DNA of 64,000 nucleotides, taken from positions 34,632,740 to 34,696,739 of the forward strand of contig CAIIXF020000009.1 of assembly GCA_903813345.2 (NCBI GenBank), in the 5' to 3' direction. Source of the stretch: Owenia fusiformis. Lineage: Eukaryota > Annelida > Polychaeta > Sabellida > Oweniidae. The position numbers and the translations under genes were made by a program. Shown in pieces: positions 13,101-23,620 of this stretch. The notes under the pieces were generated by a model, which did not search any database, was not told the DNA's origin, and worked only from the letters and a program-made list of their open reading frames with translations. Positions within the stretch are counted from its first letter, which is position 1, and the number at the start of each line of letters is the position of its first letter.

Positions 13101-16100
13101 CATCTTGGCCTTCCTGCTATATGTCATATTAGGCCAATGGATTTTGATTTTTCATTTTTTACTATAAAGTATTACTATTGCAAAACTCTTATACAATAAT
13201 GAATAACAAGGCATTAACATGCAAAATGTCACAACCTGCCATTTGTTACAGATGGTAAATGCTGAACTAACTCCAAATGCTAACCACTGAACATCTTCTA
13301 CCTTACAAGGTCCACAAAAACATTAGAGATTATAACAATATGTCACAACTTCAGTTTGTGGTGACATAAAAACCGAATGTGGATCAAGCAAGATAGTTAA
13401 CCATGTTGATGTTTAATTTAACAAATGAAGCATTATAAGTTTTGTTCTATCTTCATAACTTTTCATACAGATATCTATTATAAGATCTTCTGATATATTT
13501 GTGAATTGAAATTAATTTTCGGTGCATAAACATTGATGTTAAACATAGATTCAAAGTCTCTTGGCCTAATGTTGAGAAATATCTAAAAGATGAGCTAGTT
13601 ATTATTAAAATAAAATTTTCGATAAATTTTCATCGCATCATCACAGAATGCCAGGCCTCTCACTGATATAAGGCTTGGGTGGCAACTGGCAAAATGCTCA
13701 TAGTAGCAGATGGAAAACAGTGTAATTAACAGTGAAAACACGTAAAATGGGTGTATATGGATAAACAGTAGGCAGATTTTGCTTTACAGGTTGTTCATTT
13801 GCCACACACCACCTTAAATTAAGAGTTGAATGTAGATGAGTCATAATTTTCTAAAAAAAATGCATTGCATCAAGAAATTGCATTCTACCCTCTTCACAGA
13901 GTAAAAATGGAGATAAAATAGATTACGTTTATCATTTGAAGATTTAAGCACCCGACTCAATGCTTTGTTTGTGAAAATATATCACAAGTTGATTGTTGCT
14001 TGCCCTAATCCAAGACTGAAGTCATAGCATACAATTAATGTGTGATATGTAGCATATTATACAAAACATTGAGTCAGGTACCAAATCCTTTTCACATATG
14101 GCAGAACAGTGCAGACAGGCAGGTCATTTTGGCCAATTTCCACACCATTTCTAGATGGCTGTTCCAAAAGTCCATATTATTATTCCCTCTCTAAACCTAA
14201 TTACAATTTTTGTGTACCTAGATATATTTTATTTTTAGGAAGAAAATAATTGATATGAGTGATCAAGGATGCTTTTTTAGATAAATACGCTAGCTGAAGG
14301 GGGGGGGGGGCAGTGAACAGAATGAAATTATTTGATGACAGTAATCAGTTTCACTGAATCTTGTCCTCTTATATTACACATTACACTATATTACACTTAG
14401 CTATATAAATGTTTATGTACGAGGGTTGTCCAAAAAGTCTTGAAATTTTTGCTCTCATTTCATCAATTTTTATTCTTTTGGCATCATATTTCACATGGAT
14501 GATCTTTGAACATTTGTTATTCACTTTGTGAAGTTTGAAGGAATTACACTGCATGGTTTTATCTTTATGAACATTGCAAGAGTATGAGTTTTGCCCCATC
14601 GGGGCACTTTTAAGGAGGCTAAAATAAAGAAAAAATTATCCAAAATTTTGAATTTAGGAGCACATCCTATGCATCAAATGGTTTATTCGTTTTTGAGGTT
14701 ACATAATAATCAACATTATTATTTTATTAAAGGAGCACATCCTTAATGAATATTATTGCACATAGTCCTATTACATTCATAATTTTTCAAAATATTCTCC
14801 GTGGTGAAGGACACATTTCTGGTGTCTTTTCACCCAGTCTAGGTAGGCTCCAGTAAAATCCTCTCTGGACAGTTTCATGAAGTGTGCTTTGACCGCATTC
14901 TTCAGATCATCAAAATCATCAAACCGTGTTCCCCTCTTCGACAATGCCCCTAGTGACTTCTATCTCTTCAAAGGTTTAAAGGACACTCTGAGGGGAACAC
15001 GGTTTGATGATTTTGATGACACCAGAAATGTGTCCTTCACCACGGAGAATATTTTGAAAAATTATGAATGTAATGGGACTATGTGCAATAATATTCATTA
15101 AGGATGTGCTCCTTTAATAAAATAATAATTATAGGATATCCTATGATTTTGAGGAATATCATTTTTATCTACGAGGTGATATTGATATCTGCACGAGAGA
15201 GCGAAGCGAATGAGTGCATATATCAATATCACCGAGTAGATTAAAATGATATTCTGAAAAAAATCATAGGATGTTCTTATTATCCTACACTTACAAGGAG
15301 TGTACTGAATGTATAATATCATTGTAAAATGAATTTCATGCCAAATAGAGTCAATTTGGCGGGAAATCAACAAGCGGAGTATATCGTCACAATATCCTCC
15401 GCATATTGGGTTTTCCGGAGTATATCGTCACGATATCCTCCGCCCGGAGTATATCGTAACGATATCCTCCGGATATTCATTTTGCCAATAAATATCAAAT
15501 TTATTTTTTCATGTTATTATACATTTAGTACACTAAGTGTAGGATAATGTTGATTATTATGTAACCTCAAAAACGAATATACCATTTGATGCATAGGATG
15601 TGCTCCTAAATTCAAAATTTTGGATAATTTTTTCTTTATTTTAGCCTCCTTAAAAGTGCCCCGATGGGGCAAAACTCATACTCTTGCAATGTTCATAAAG
15701 ATAAAACCATGCAGTGTAATTCCTTCAAACTTCACAAAGTGAATAACAAATGTTCAAAGATCATCCATGTGAAATATGATGCCAAAAGAATAAAAATTGA
15801 TGAAATGAGAGCAAAAATTTCAAGACTTTTTGGACAACCCTCGTATATAAATCATATATTTTTGGCATCACCCTGTATCTGGAGGTTCCCGTTGTTTTGT
15901 CTATTTGTATACAAAGTGGTATTATGTTTCACTATCTCGGCAGTTTAATGAATACCACAACACTTGAATTGTTTATAGCACTCAACTTTATGGTGAGTCC
16001 TGATGCTGGGGTCAATTAGTGCTAGGTTTTGAAAATACAATGATAATATTTTCTATAGATTTGGTGCCAACTTGACTTGTATCTTTTATTCATTATATCA

Positions 16101-19100
16101 CCCATCATTTTCTTATTGAATACACGTAGACACAAGCAATGAATGATGGGAGCTGCCCACCATTCTAGATTTATGCAGCCACCGTAGAATAAGTTTGTAA
16201 AAGTTCAACTTGCAGGGTTGGTTGTAAGGTCCTGTTGAAAAAACAGCTTAAAAAATTAAAATCTTAAACTACAAACTAGAATGCTTTCATTATGTCACCA
16301 CCAGTGATAATGACATATTGTTATGGTCTCCAACTTTTTTATCTATAGAGCATTTGGCAGTTGGTGTTTGGCATCTGTAACAAATGGCAGGTGGTGACAT
16401 ATTGCATGCTTGTTTGCTTATATAGGTACTAGGTTCAATTTTATTTCAACCATGGATTCATCAGGCAAAGGAAATGTCACGAAGGACATGTTTACAAAAT
16501 GATGTGATAGATAGGTTATGGTTTTGATAAAAAAATGAAATATTGTAATTCTACAGCAACCTGTTGGATTTGTTTTAATGATTCTTAACTATTATATTTT
16601 TTTTGTTTCAGAGTCAATTCCAAGATGGCTCAATAGGTGACAGCATCAAACATAAAAAACACATAGGGCTTGAACTAAGCCCCCTCCATAAACAATTAGC
16701 TGCTTCCAAATTAGAACATTCACAGAAATCCCAGCAAAAAATTTTCACTAATCACGATCGGACATTAACTAAGAAACCTAGGCAAATTCATAATATCAAT
16801 AAAAATCCTAAATCTGAATTCAAAATTCAACCACCTCCAAAAAACCATGGTGATATTATTAAAAGAGATGTCGTTGGTGCAGTAGGAGGACCAGTAGAAG
16901 ATAATAAAAATACTGATTTTAATGATGTTTTACATGAACCAAAGAATAGAAGTGTTAAACATATACTTTGTAATATGAAAAGTAAAGAAACTATATCAGC
17001 TATTACCCGGGCTACTAGTCAGCAGTGTAAGGATGAAATAGCTGATGTGGCGTGCAGGCAGCAAATGGGACTGCTCTATAAGAAAGTTCTTCCTAGATTC
17101 TGCCCAACAAAAGGTAAGGATATCCATGATTTGAATTTCTCAGATGATGCTATATTCTACCATTGAGGAGAGTTAACTGTAGAATGTGACAATATGCAGC
17201 AGGTATGTCACGAAATATATAAATATTCATTTTGAGCCTTAAAATGGGGATTTTGGCCATTAAGAAAATGTGCTTATTTGAAGAAATGGACCTTATTTTT
17301 TGCTAATGTCCATGTGTCTACCTATATTTAGTAACTTTATTGCTCGCTTATGCCAATCTTCTTTTTTCATGACTTAAAGTCCCCGATAAATCGGGCTACG
17401 TATACCGCCGTGTTTACATTAGGGGATTAGAAGAGTTTATTTTTTATTTAGGTATGCAAGCTACGTATATCAATATTAGGCCTTCATTCATGTACTCGTG
17501 TGCATGTAATCAGCATGCCCTTCAATATTATGTAAACCAGGCTATTCAAGTACTGTATAATGTACACTATTTATGTGTGTACTACATACAATACAATTCC
17601 CTGGGAAACAAAACACAAATACTTTTTATATGTTCAAAATGAGCCATTTGATTGATGCAAACACCACTGGCATGTAGCGGCCCTGATATCGATAAATTCT
17701 ACACGCAATATAACCCGATACTAAATGCTTGGTTAAAACTTTACACGAAAAAGCCTCGATATCCGGGCATTTACTCTTACACTGAACTGAAAATAGCATC
17801 GTCTAAACGTGTATGTGTTGGCTTCCGGGTAAGTTTATCAACATTTATACTCAATTGAAAGAACAGTCGTGCTTATATCGTGTACCAGTTTGATTAATTT
17901 ATATGTGTGTGTATTTATAATATGATAGCCTAGTAATACCGTGTCGTTAGAACAACTGCTAGATATCGAACTGATGACCTGAAATTACATTATTGGACTG
18001 ATCGCGCATCTGATATTAAATGATTAATTTGCATTGAATCTGATATTAACTTGCAACCCAATACCATGACTTTACATTTGAATGATAACTCGGCCCTGTG
18101 GATATTGAAATGCACACGAGAATACATTCGATTCGATCGTATATTGATCATACATCAATTGAACATGGAGATTTTCCTTTACACTTTTCCCAAACCTGTG
18201 GAATAGACTAGATGCGAGTAGAAATTATCTTGATTTATCCTATGCCAAGTAGGGTTTTAGGGAGATAAGTTGGTAAGATATATCCATATCAAGAACCTCC
18301 ATATCTCCCGCCATATCTCCCGCTTCGGTGCATATCTTCCCGCTTCGGGGCATATCTTCCCACTTCCAAAAAAAGTGGAAATGCAATAAAATGACTTTGC
18401 ATATGAATGATTTGTTTATTTTTTACACCTTGAACTACTGAAAACTCTACTTGGTATAGGATAAAGCAGTTATGTACGGTCGGTTTGGATATTGGGTTCA
18501 TCCCTCGTGAGATATGCACATCTACTTTCGGTCCCTACGGTCCCTCAGGTAGATATGCATATCTCCCTCTGGATAAACTCCATATCCAAAACCTCCCAGT
18601 ACATAACCCTTATTTATTCCATAGTTAGCATGATATCCATATGATAACATGTCAAAATAAAAACGGTATTTTTGAAATCAGTGGTAAAATATGATATTTT
18701 TGACAAATTTTCACTTAACCATAGCATACGGTGTTTTAGCCATGACATACGGCGCCATATGCCATGGTTTATGGATTTTTGCTACTTCAGACTCAAAACG
18801 AGGCTAAGTGTCAATATCGCCGTATCGTTTGGAAAATTCGTTTTAAATCACTTAATTCCCGACGATTCTGATGATGACTTTAACTATGGAATATAAAGAA
18901 CATCCTATGATTTACTCGTGATATGATTTTAATCCAATCATGGATGTTGATATCTGCACTCTCTCGCTACGCTCTCTCGTGCAGATATCATATCCATTCG
19001 TGGATAAAAATCATATCACTCATAAATCATAGGATATCCTCTATTTAAGATGTGATATTCGATAGTTTAAAAGTGATATTCGATGGTTTGTAAATTGTTT

Positions 19101-21312
19101 GCTAAAATATGATATCTTGATCCACATATCAAATATATCATCATGTGATATTCGATCTATATCCTTGCAACCATGGGATAAAGTTTTACGTCCCGCCCCG
19201 AGCGGGCAGATATAGTATATCTGCCCGCTACGTCATAATCGCCGCTCGCATATTTGTTCATAATTTGTAACGTTCACGGAATGACTGTAAACGGCAATGG
19301 AGAAAACACAGACAATCGGGGTCTGTTTGATGGTTAAAAAAGGGAAAGAGGATCCACTTAATCAATAAAAAATTCGAGAAAATAAATATGGGAATATTTG
19401 AGAGAACATGAAAATCCGCCCACGGCCAAGAAAACAAAACTGGACGTGAATATTCTAAAATATTTCCACGATTTAACAATGTGAACCAGATGACCAAGAT
19501 TGATATGGGATAAACATATTATCCTATAGTCAGTTCAGGATATTGGGATTATCCCTAGGCCAATATATACAGGGGGTTATGCACTGGGAGGTTTTGGATA
19601 CAGGGAATATCCCGAGGGATATACAATATATCTTCCCGAGGGACCAAAACCTCCCAGTGCATAACTGTTGTATATAGTTTAGCATGATATGTACTTCTTT
19701 CTGTAACTGGAATACGATTCTAATATACAAGCAACACATACGTATTCCCGGGGAACCATAAATATTCTGTGTAGGGTGTGGACATTTTTCTTTTCATTTC
19801 TCTAAAATCAGATTATTCTCATGAAATTCATACAAAGTTGGGCCTAAGCCTCTATTTTCGTATTCTGCATGTTAAGATATTTATAACGCAAAACCTAAGA
19901 GATAAATTCAATGTCTTCAGTTGAGAATAAGTATAAGGTAAATTTGTGAATTCTGCTTGTTGTTGCACTATTTTTATAATAAACAAGGTTCGATACGCAA
20001 CACTGAATAGACTGCAGTCATAGCTTAGTTGTAAAGAAAACAAAAGAAGTTGGGACGTGGTCATGCTTGAATACGATTTTAAATATATCGCCGTTTACAT
20101 TTGTTGAAATCGGCCTGTATTAATTTCAACAGGTGATCGGTGTACAAGGGCATATATTTGAGTTATTGGTTTAATGATAAGTATGACCTATAAGTGGGTA
20201 ATGTTTTACAAATGCATGAAACAAATACTCCAATGGCCTAATCTCAATTTTCCTGCATTAACTATTACATTGAAATGATGGTCATTTGCTCTCTAACTTC
20301 CGCACCGCATACGTAACTTCGTAACAATTCAATAAGCCAAGACAGGACCGCTATAATCGCTACATGCCAGTGAAACACTAAATAGCTTCATAAATAACAT
20401 CTACAAAGTATATCTAATAGTAATTTTCAATTTCAATGGTGAAACTTCCCTGGTTACTATTATATGGGAAATCATCACGAGACGAAGATCGTTCGCCTTC
20501 CTGGCTTACCTCTGAATCGTGTACCCGGTAATCTCTTTATATAGTTTAGCGAGAGCGGTGCGCCTGCGCAGTTTTAAACTTTGGCGCACACTTTAACAAA
20601 AATTCTAATCTAAATACTTTGAGTTATGGGAAGTGTCTTGTATGCTACCTAGGAGCCAAAAGTGAAATTGAATTTATCAACTTGAATAGGGACGTGTTCA
20701 ATCTTATAGACATTTAACAACTTCTAGACTCATCAGGCCTAGTTAGTCTAAGTTTAATAGCTGACTCGCAAAACTTCCAGAATTTACTCTCATCATCCAC
20801 AATCTGATTATAAGAAAACCTTTAACTCATCAGTAACTTCTAGAAATAAGTAGAAGGAAATACCTCATAAAAAACTTCATGAGTTAGCTGTTCAGTCTAA
20901 AATGTCAATGAAAACATATTTATGCCATTCATGGTCGTCTGTGTCATCTTAACAGATTTATAACCAAGTCAAACTTGGCTTAAGCAAACTGAATGTGAAT
21001 AAATCAAGAACACCATTGCAAGAAAACTCAAATTATTTACAAAACAAACTCATAAATTATTTAGTAAGATGATAAACAACAAAAAGATAAATAAATAATA
21101 AATAGGTGAATGTGCATGTTTTATATTGATTTTATAATTATAATTTGGTAATTTTCAACTTTGAAAATATTCATCAATTTCAGATCCTGATGGTGGAAAA
21201 CATTTAGGTTGTTTCCATGACAATAGGGAAGCACGAGATCTGAAGGGGGTCCATACAACATTTCCAGATGATAACTCTCCATACAAGTGTATCAATTATT
21301 GCCTAGCAGCTG
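928..21312 (+). CDS. XYLT: Peptide O-xylosyltransferase, N-terminal three exons (gene span, incomplete 3')
   Basis: Coding exons at 928-1125, 16612-17113 and 21184-21312; phases agree (0, then 1). The family transfers xylose from UDP-xylose to serine of proteoglycan core proteins in the Golgi, starting glycosaminoglycan chains. Seen here: a short cytosolic tail and a hydrophobic signal anchor (about residues 14-37), a basic, low-complexity stem, then a Cys-containing block (CNMKSKETISAITRA, then ...CRQQMGLL and RFCPTKG) that aligns with the segment just before the catalytic domain of vertebrate XYLT1/2, then the start of a WSC domain (HLGCFHDNREARDL). Invertebrate XYLTs carry a WSC domain here; vertebrate ones do not. 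The rest of the WSC domain and the GT14 catalytic domain were not found before the 500-N gap, so the gene is incomplete. The introns are large (15.5 and 4.1 kb) and full of transposons. The call rests on remembered alignment, not a search. Confidence 0.83.
1160..2777. mobile_element. Foldback DNA transposon with 8-bp target duplication (hAT-like)
   Basis: A 1.6 kb near-palindrome: arms of about 745 bp (1160-1905 and 2034-2777) are reverse complements, leaving a ~130-bp loop. The termini are CATAGGAGACAGGTTACCTG and its complement. The 8-bp direct repeat AGTTAGGC flanks it at 1152-1159 and 2778-2785. An 8-bp duplication and CA-ends fit the hAT superfamily, but no transposase is present, so it is non-autonomous. 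Confidence 0.85.
2830..3584. mobile_element. Non-autonomous element with CAGTGGCGTAGC-type ends
   Basis: The left end CAGTGGCGTAGCTACG and right end GCTAGCTACGCCTCTG are imperfect terminal inverted repeats; CAG(T/A)GGCGTAGC ends are common in hAT-type elements. The interior is AT-rich with no coding potential. No exact target duplication is apparent. Confidence 0.6.
3585..6384. other. XYLT intron 1 sequence, nothing recognised
   Basis: AT-rich intronic DNA. Short open frames lack family resemblance and flanking splice sites. No tandem array or inverted repeat was seen. Confidence 0.5.
6391..6805. mobile_element. 415-bp inverted-repeat element, copy 1
   Basis: The element starts CACTAGAGGCAATCTGCGCG and ends CGCGCAGATTGCCCCGACTC plus GA. 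It is flanked by TTTATG at 6385-6390 and 6806-6811, a 6-bp (or 5-bp) target duplication. Sub-terminal inverted repeats contain TTGGTTCGGTTTTT. A second copy in opposite orientation lies at 57405-57818 with its own, different duplication, which fixes the ends. Confidence 0.85.
7028..7153 (+). repeat. Dispersed ~130-bp repeat with TGTCACCACC ends
   Basis: Begins ATGTCACCACC, contains GACATATTGTTATAGTCTC and GGTGTCTGTAACAAA, and ends near GGTGGTAACAT, so its ends are roughly inverted. Related copies: 13225-13367 (reverse), 16292-16400, 24508-24670, 28916-28982 (reverse, partial) and a fragment inside 23431-23620. Confidence 0.75.
7268..7427. mobile_element. 160-bp MITE with TA duplication (Tc1/mariner type)
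   Basis: The left end CGAGGGGTGATCAATAAGTA matches the complement of the right end TACTTATTGATCACCCCTTG, and a TA dinucleotide flanks each side (7266-7267, 7428-7429). It has no coding capacity. Confidence 0.85.
7446..7601. repeat. GC-rich imperfect hairpin of CGGCACCG-like units
   Basis: Begins CGACGCCGTTTCGGC and ends GAAACGGCGTCG. It is built of repeated (T)CGGCACCG / CGGTGCCGA blocks in both orientations and stands out strongly from the AT-rich surroundings. Probably a MITE; open frames through it on both strands are by-products of its symmetry. Confidence 0.7.
8243..8425 (+). repeat. Dispersed ~180-bp repeat, copy A
   Basis: Contains TCATTAACTATGCAATGGTG, AATGACCATATATAGAAAGT, ATTTCGACGA and GTGAAGATGAAACTCTCTTT. 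A second direct copy lies at 12460-12625. A partial inverted copy of its end lies at about 9530-9600, which may mark the other end of the same element. Confidence 0.65.
10390..12360. mobile_element. 2-kb foldback element with recurrent GTCCGCTGTGACGGAGC motif
   Basis: The left end (ACTCACAGGCTGGTATCG) and right end (CGATACCAACCTGTGA) are inverted, and the inversion continues for about 400-500 bp into each arm. The motif GTCCGCTGTGACGGAGC appears twice per arm (10418 and 10781 forward; about 11950 and 12313 reversed), so each arm has an internal direct repeat. The middle (about 10900-11900) has no recognisable gene. The target duplication is unclear. Confidence 0.8.
12460..12625 (+). repeat. 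Dispersed ~180-bp repeat, copy B
   Basis: Similar to 8243-8425 in the same orientation: TCATTAACTATGCAATTATG, AATGACCATATATAGAAAGT, ATTTCGACGACGA, GAAGATGAAGATCTCTTTTA. It begins about 100 bp after the foldback element at 10390-12360. Confidence 0.65.
13225..13367 (-). repeat. Dispersed TGTCACCACC repeat, reverse copy
   Basis: Reverse-complement relative of 7028-7153: it starts ATGTCACAACCTGCCATTTG and ends TTTGTGGTGACAT. The neighbouring GCATTAACATGCAAAATGTC is shared with the copy at 28916, so the repeat extends slightly outside. Confidence 0.7.
13372..14417. other. XYLT intron 1 sequence, nothing recognised
   Basis: AT-rich DNA with a poly-G run at about 14299-14310. No gene-like frame or inverted repeat was seen. 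Confidence 0.45.
14877..15101 (+). pseudogene. Mariner transposase C-terminal fragment
   Basis: The frame encodes ...LFDNAPSDFYLFKGLKDT then LRGTRFDDFDD. In mariner transposases the APSD(F/Y)xLF motif follows the second catalytic Asp region. Only this fragment is present, without the N-terminal helix-turn-helix or the other catalytic Asp residues, and it sits inside a hairpin, so it cannot encode an enzyme. Confidence 0.6.
15131..15544. mobile_element. Insertion nested in the right arm of the mariner-related foldback
   Basis: Comparing the two arms of 14420-15843 shows that this block is extra in the right arm, between AATAATAAT and AATGTTGATT. It starts near TAGGATATCCTATGAT and ends near GTGTAGGATAAT. 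It contains an internal palindrome (GATATTGATATCTGCACGAG ... ATATCAATATCACC) and repeats of GGAGTATATCGTCACGATAT. Palindromes of the same style occur at 18902-19038. Confidence 0.6.
16292..16400 (+). repeat. Dispersed TGTCACCACC repeat
   Basis: Begins ATGTCACCACCAGTGATAAT and ends GGCAGGTGGTGACAT, so the ends are inverted and MITE-like. Closely related to 7028-7153 and 24508-24670. It lies 212 bp upstream of XYLT exon 2. Confidence 0.75.
16612..17113 (+). CDS. XYLT: XYLT exon 2: stem and conserved pre-catalytic Cys block
   Basis: The acceptor is a T-rich tract ending TTTCAG|AG and the donor AAAG|GTAAGG; 502 nt, phase 0 in and phase 1 out. The first ~115 residues are polar, basic and low in complexity (stem). 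The last ~50 contain the conserved pattern C-x3-KE-x-ISA-x-(T/S)RA ... C-x-x-E-I ... C-R ... RFCP that I recognise from animal xylosyltransferases. Confidence 0.82.
17114..18240. other. XYLT intron 2, left part, nothing recognised
   Basis: Intronic sequence with scattered short inverted motifs (for example CCCCGATAAATCGGG at about 17380) and no gene-like frame. It appears to be old repeat debris. Confidence 0.4.
18241..18660. repeat. Repeat block with CATATCTCCCGC-type units
   Basis: Consecutive units CCATATCTCCCG, CATATCTTCCCGCTTCGG and CATATCTTCCCACTTCC, then GTAGATATGCATATCTCCC and CCAAAACCTCCCAGTACATA. The last motif recurs in the hairpin at 19578-19668, so the two blocks belong to one repeat family. 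No coding potential. Confidence 0.55.
18902..19038. repeat. 137-bp hairpin (MITE-like)
   Basis: Starts ATCCTATGATTTACTCGTGA and ends TCATAAATCATAGGAT. The centre is GATATCTGCACTCTCTCG followed by CTACGCTCTCTCGTGCAGATATC-like complement, a near-perfect palindrome. The same core appears in the insertion at 15131-15544. Confidence 0.7.
19578..19668. repeat. Hairpin with GTTATGCACTGGGAGGTTTTGG arms
   Basis: The left arm (TTATGCACTGGGAGGTTTTG) and right arm (CAAAACCTCCCAGTGCATAA) are exact complements separated by about 45 bp. Related to the block at 18241-18660. Confidence 0.7.
19670..21183. other. XYLT intron 2, right part, nothing recognised
   Basis: AT-rich intron with no recognised coding exon or clear repeat. 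The region ends with the acceptor of XYLT exon 3. Confidence 0.45.
21184..21312 (+). CDS. XYLT: XYLT exon 3: first half of WSC domain
   Basis: Acceptor TTTCAG|AT and donor GCTG|GTATGT, 129 nt, phase 1 in and out. It encodes DPDGGKHLGCFHDNREARDL and then PYKCINYCLAAG. The first Cys, the GCF motif and the C-x3-C pair match the start of a WSC carbohydrate-binding domain. The second half (usually a YAG-x-Q-x(4)-CWCG-like stretch) would lie in the next exon, which I could not find downstream. Confidence 0.75.
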
Positions 21313-22309
21313 GTATGTAGAAACATGAAAATATGTTTTTTCTTGCATTATTGATTTTAGTATTTCGTGTTATACACATGTATTCTCTTTTTCAATGATT
21401 TAAGTTTTCTTGTGTTCAGAGGCATCGACAAATGTTTCAGCTTGCAAACCATTTAGCATTAGAGTAAACATGGAAAATTACTAACCAATTAATAATTAAA
21501 TTGAGTTTTTGACTTATTAATTGCTAAGCTGTATTATCTTCTGATTGGTTGGTAGGTGGATAGATAGGAGGATAGCAGATAATTTTTTGTTTTGATTTAG
21601 ATAACTGACTTAGTTTAGTTTATAAAAAAACTCTAAACGTGCACTTTTATGTTTGTTATGTTTTCTATCAAAAGAAACTGCATTTTCATGCTTTAGAGCC
21701 TTTTCAGTAGGACACATATGTTTATTTCAAGTATGTACATGCAGAGACATAAAAATTTTATGTCTCTGGTACATGTATCCTTGAATTGAATTTATCAACA
21801 ACAATAAAGTGAAATATTTTATAGCTCTGAAATAGAAATGCCATTGTTTTGTTCTAATTACCATTCAATGACTTTCATTGATCTACTTGTTAAGGTCATA
21901 CCACCACTTAACAGTAGATCTGTTATGACATGCGCAAAGCTCTATTTAGTGATATTTTCATTTCAAATATGGTGGTCAATCTGATGTCGGACAGCCCTTA
22001 CAAAAAATCTAGGCAATGTGCATTTTTACCATCTGTGAAATAAGTGCTAAGGATTTAAAAACTTATATTACCATGCTCAAAAGTTTGGCTGTGCACCTCA
22101 ATGTCAAGATAAATTAATGTAGTGTCTAAAACACGTACCTGATCTACTGACAGCAGTTTGTCATTAACATAAACATGCTTAGCAAAGATAGGAAAATGAT
22201 CTGAATTTTGGAATTTCGTTCAATAGCGAGTAATGCTCACTAGGTGTCTTCATCATAAGTGTCAAACTTGGCGCATACTCAAAAATTCATCAACCAATCA
22301 TATTAATAA

Positions 22310-22409
22310 ATTAATTTTGCGCATGCATCTTACAATTAATTTTGCGCATGCGTCTTACAATTAATTTTGCGCATGCGTCTTACAATTAATTTTGCGCATG
22401 CGTCTTACA
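22310..22409 (+). repeat. Tandem array, 4 x 25 bp, with GCGCATGCG core
   Basis: Four head-to-tail copies of a 25-bp unit, AATTAATTTTGCGCATGCG plus TCTTAC; the first copy differs by one base. The alternating purine-pyrimidine core GCGCATGCG makes the array distinctive. Confidence 0.9.
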
Positions 22410-22482
22410 AGGGTGCAGAAATTCGTATTTATAAACGAACCAATTTGAGATAACCCCCTATCAGTCGGAAAAATCTGATGAT

Positions 22483-23397
22483 CTACAGTGACCTTGAAAA
22501 GGTCAAAAAAGTTGATTTTCTGAATTGATATTTTGGATTTAAATTTAGGTCAGCTTAATTACAAAACACCTTGAAATTTTCAAGGTCGAAAGTCAAGGTC
22601 ATTAAACTAGGTCACAAATGATGTTATCCAAGTTTCTCAAAGTTTGAGACTACAAATCAATTCTTGTCATCAAAATTCCAAGAAAACCACTAACCTGTTC
22701 AACTTGAAATTTTTACACATGCAATAGCAGACTATAGTGCCAAGATCTGATTAGGTTAAGGGCATGCTGGGTAAACTACATGGTGGCCATTTTGAATTTT
22801 TCAACAAATCTTGTCATCAAAATTCCAGGAAAACCACTTATCCGTTCAACTTGAAATTTTTACAGATGCAAGAACAGACTATTGCCAAGATCTGATTAGG
22901 TTTTGGGTATGCTGGCTGAATTACATGGTGGCCATTTTGAATTTTTCAATTTGGTGGCCATTTTGAATTTTTCAACTTGCTCCAAATTGACCAAATTTTT
23001 TTTTTAAAAACATCTACAAGTTCTCAAAAGTTCAAATCTGACCTTAGATTTCAGATTTGACCTTTCGTTGACCTTCAGTGGCCTTGAAAAGGTAAAAAAT
23101 TTGATTTTCTAAATTGATATTTTGGATTTAAATTTAGGTCAGCTAATTACAAAAGACCTACTGAGGTCTGAAAAAGTGAAATTTTCAAGGTCGAATGTCA
23201 TCAAATTAGGTCACAAACAATGTTATCTAAATTTTCCCAAAGTTCAAGACTACAAATAAATTCTTGTCATCAAAATTGCAGGAAAACCGCTAACCTTGTC
23301 AACTTGAAATGTTTACAGATGGAAGAGCAGACTAGTGCCACGGTCTGATTAGGTTTTGGCCATGCTGGGTAAATTGCATGGTGGCCAGTTTGCTCTT
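22483..23397 (+). repeat. Degenerate direct repeats of ~165-bp and ~100-bp units
   Basis: Two copies of a unit containing TGACCTTGAAAAGGTCAAAA and GATATTTTGGATTTAAATTT (about 22483 and 23070). Three copies of a second unit containing TTCTTGTCATCAAAATTCC, CTGATTAGGTT and ATGGTGGCCATTTTGAATTT (about 22660, 22810, 23260). The array ends abruptly at about 23397. Confidence 0.7.
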
Positions 23398-23430
23398 CAA
23401 AGTGCGATATTTATCACTGTGTGTCTTGTT

Positions 23431-23620
23431 GTGGTTAATGTTTCGGTGGTCAAGTGGTCGGTGTTCTGTGTCTGTAACAAATGGCAGATGGTGACGTATT
23501 GCATGCCTTGTTATCAATTATCTAACCCCAGTCATTTTGCTTTTAAATACTCAGATATGCTTTCTTGGATAAGAGTCATGAAGTCAATTTACCCATTGAG
23601 AATGGAATCAGTGCTTCATG
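23431..23620 (-). pseudogene. Exact 190-bp copy of P450 exon 4 end plus intron
   Basis: Identical by eye to 24601-24790, offset by 1170 bp. On the minus strand it holds the last 28 nt of the P450 exon before the haem loop (HEALIPFSMG), the donor GTAAAT and about 165 bp of intron. The copy has no final haem-Cys exon downstream of it. At its upstream edge similarity stops at an acceptor-like TTTCTGTAG|AT. It is either a recent partial duplication or an assembly duplicate. Confidence 0.7.

Larger units (their letters stand above)
14420..15843. mobile_element. Mariner-related foldback element
   Basis: Ends CGAGGGTTGTCCAAAAAGTC and its complement, flanked by TA (14418-14419, 15844-15845). The arms are inverted copies, so the same 60-residue frame (MGQNSYSCNVHKDK...) reads minus at 14417-14599 and plus at 15664-15850. 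An inner hairpin (about 14735-15125) holds a transposase-like C-terminal fragment (DNAPSDFYLFKGLKDTLRG) matching the mariner pattern APSD-(F/Y)-x-LF-x-x-LK. The transposase is not intact. Confidence 0.82.

Noticed and set aside
22310-22409. CRISPR-like array
   Set aside because: Units are contiguous head-to-tail with no unique spacers, and the genome is animal.
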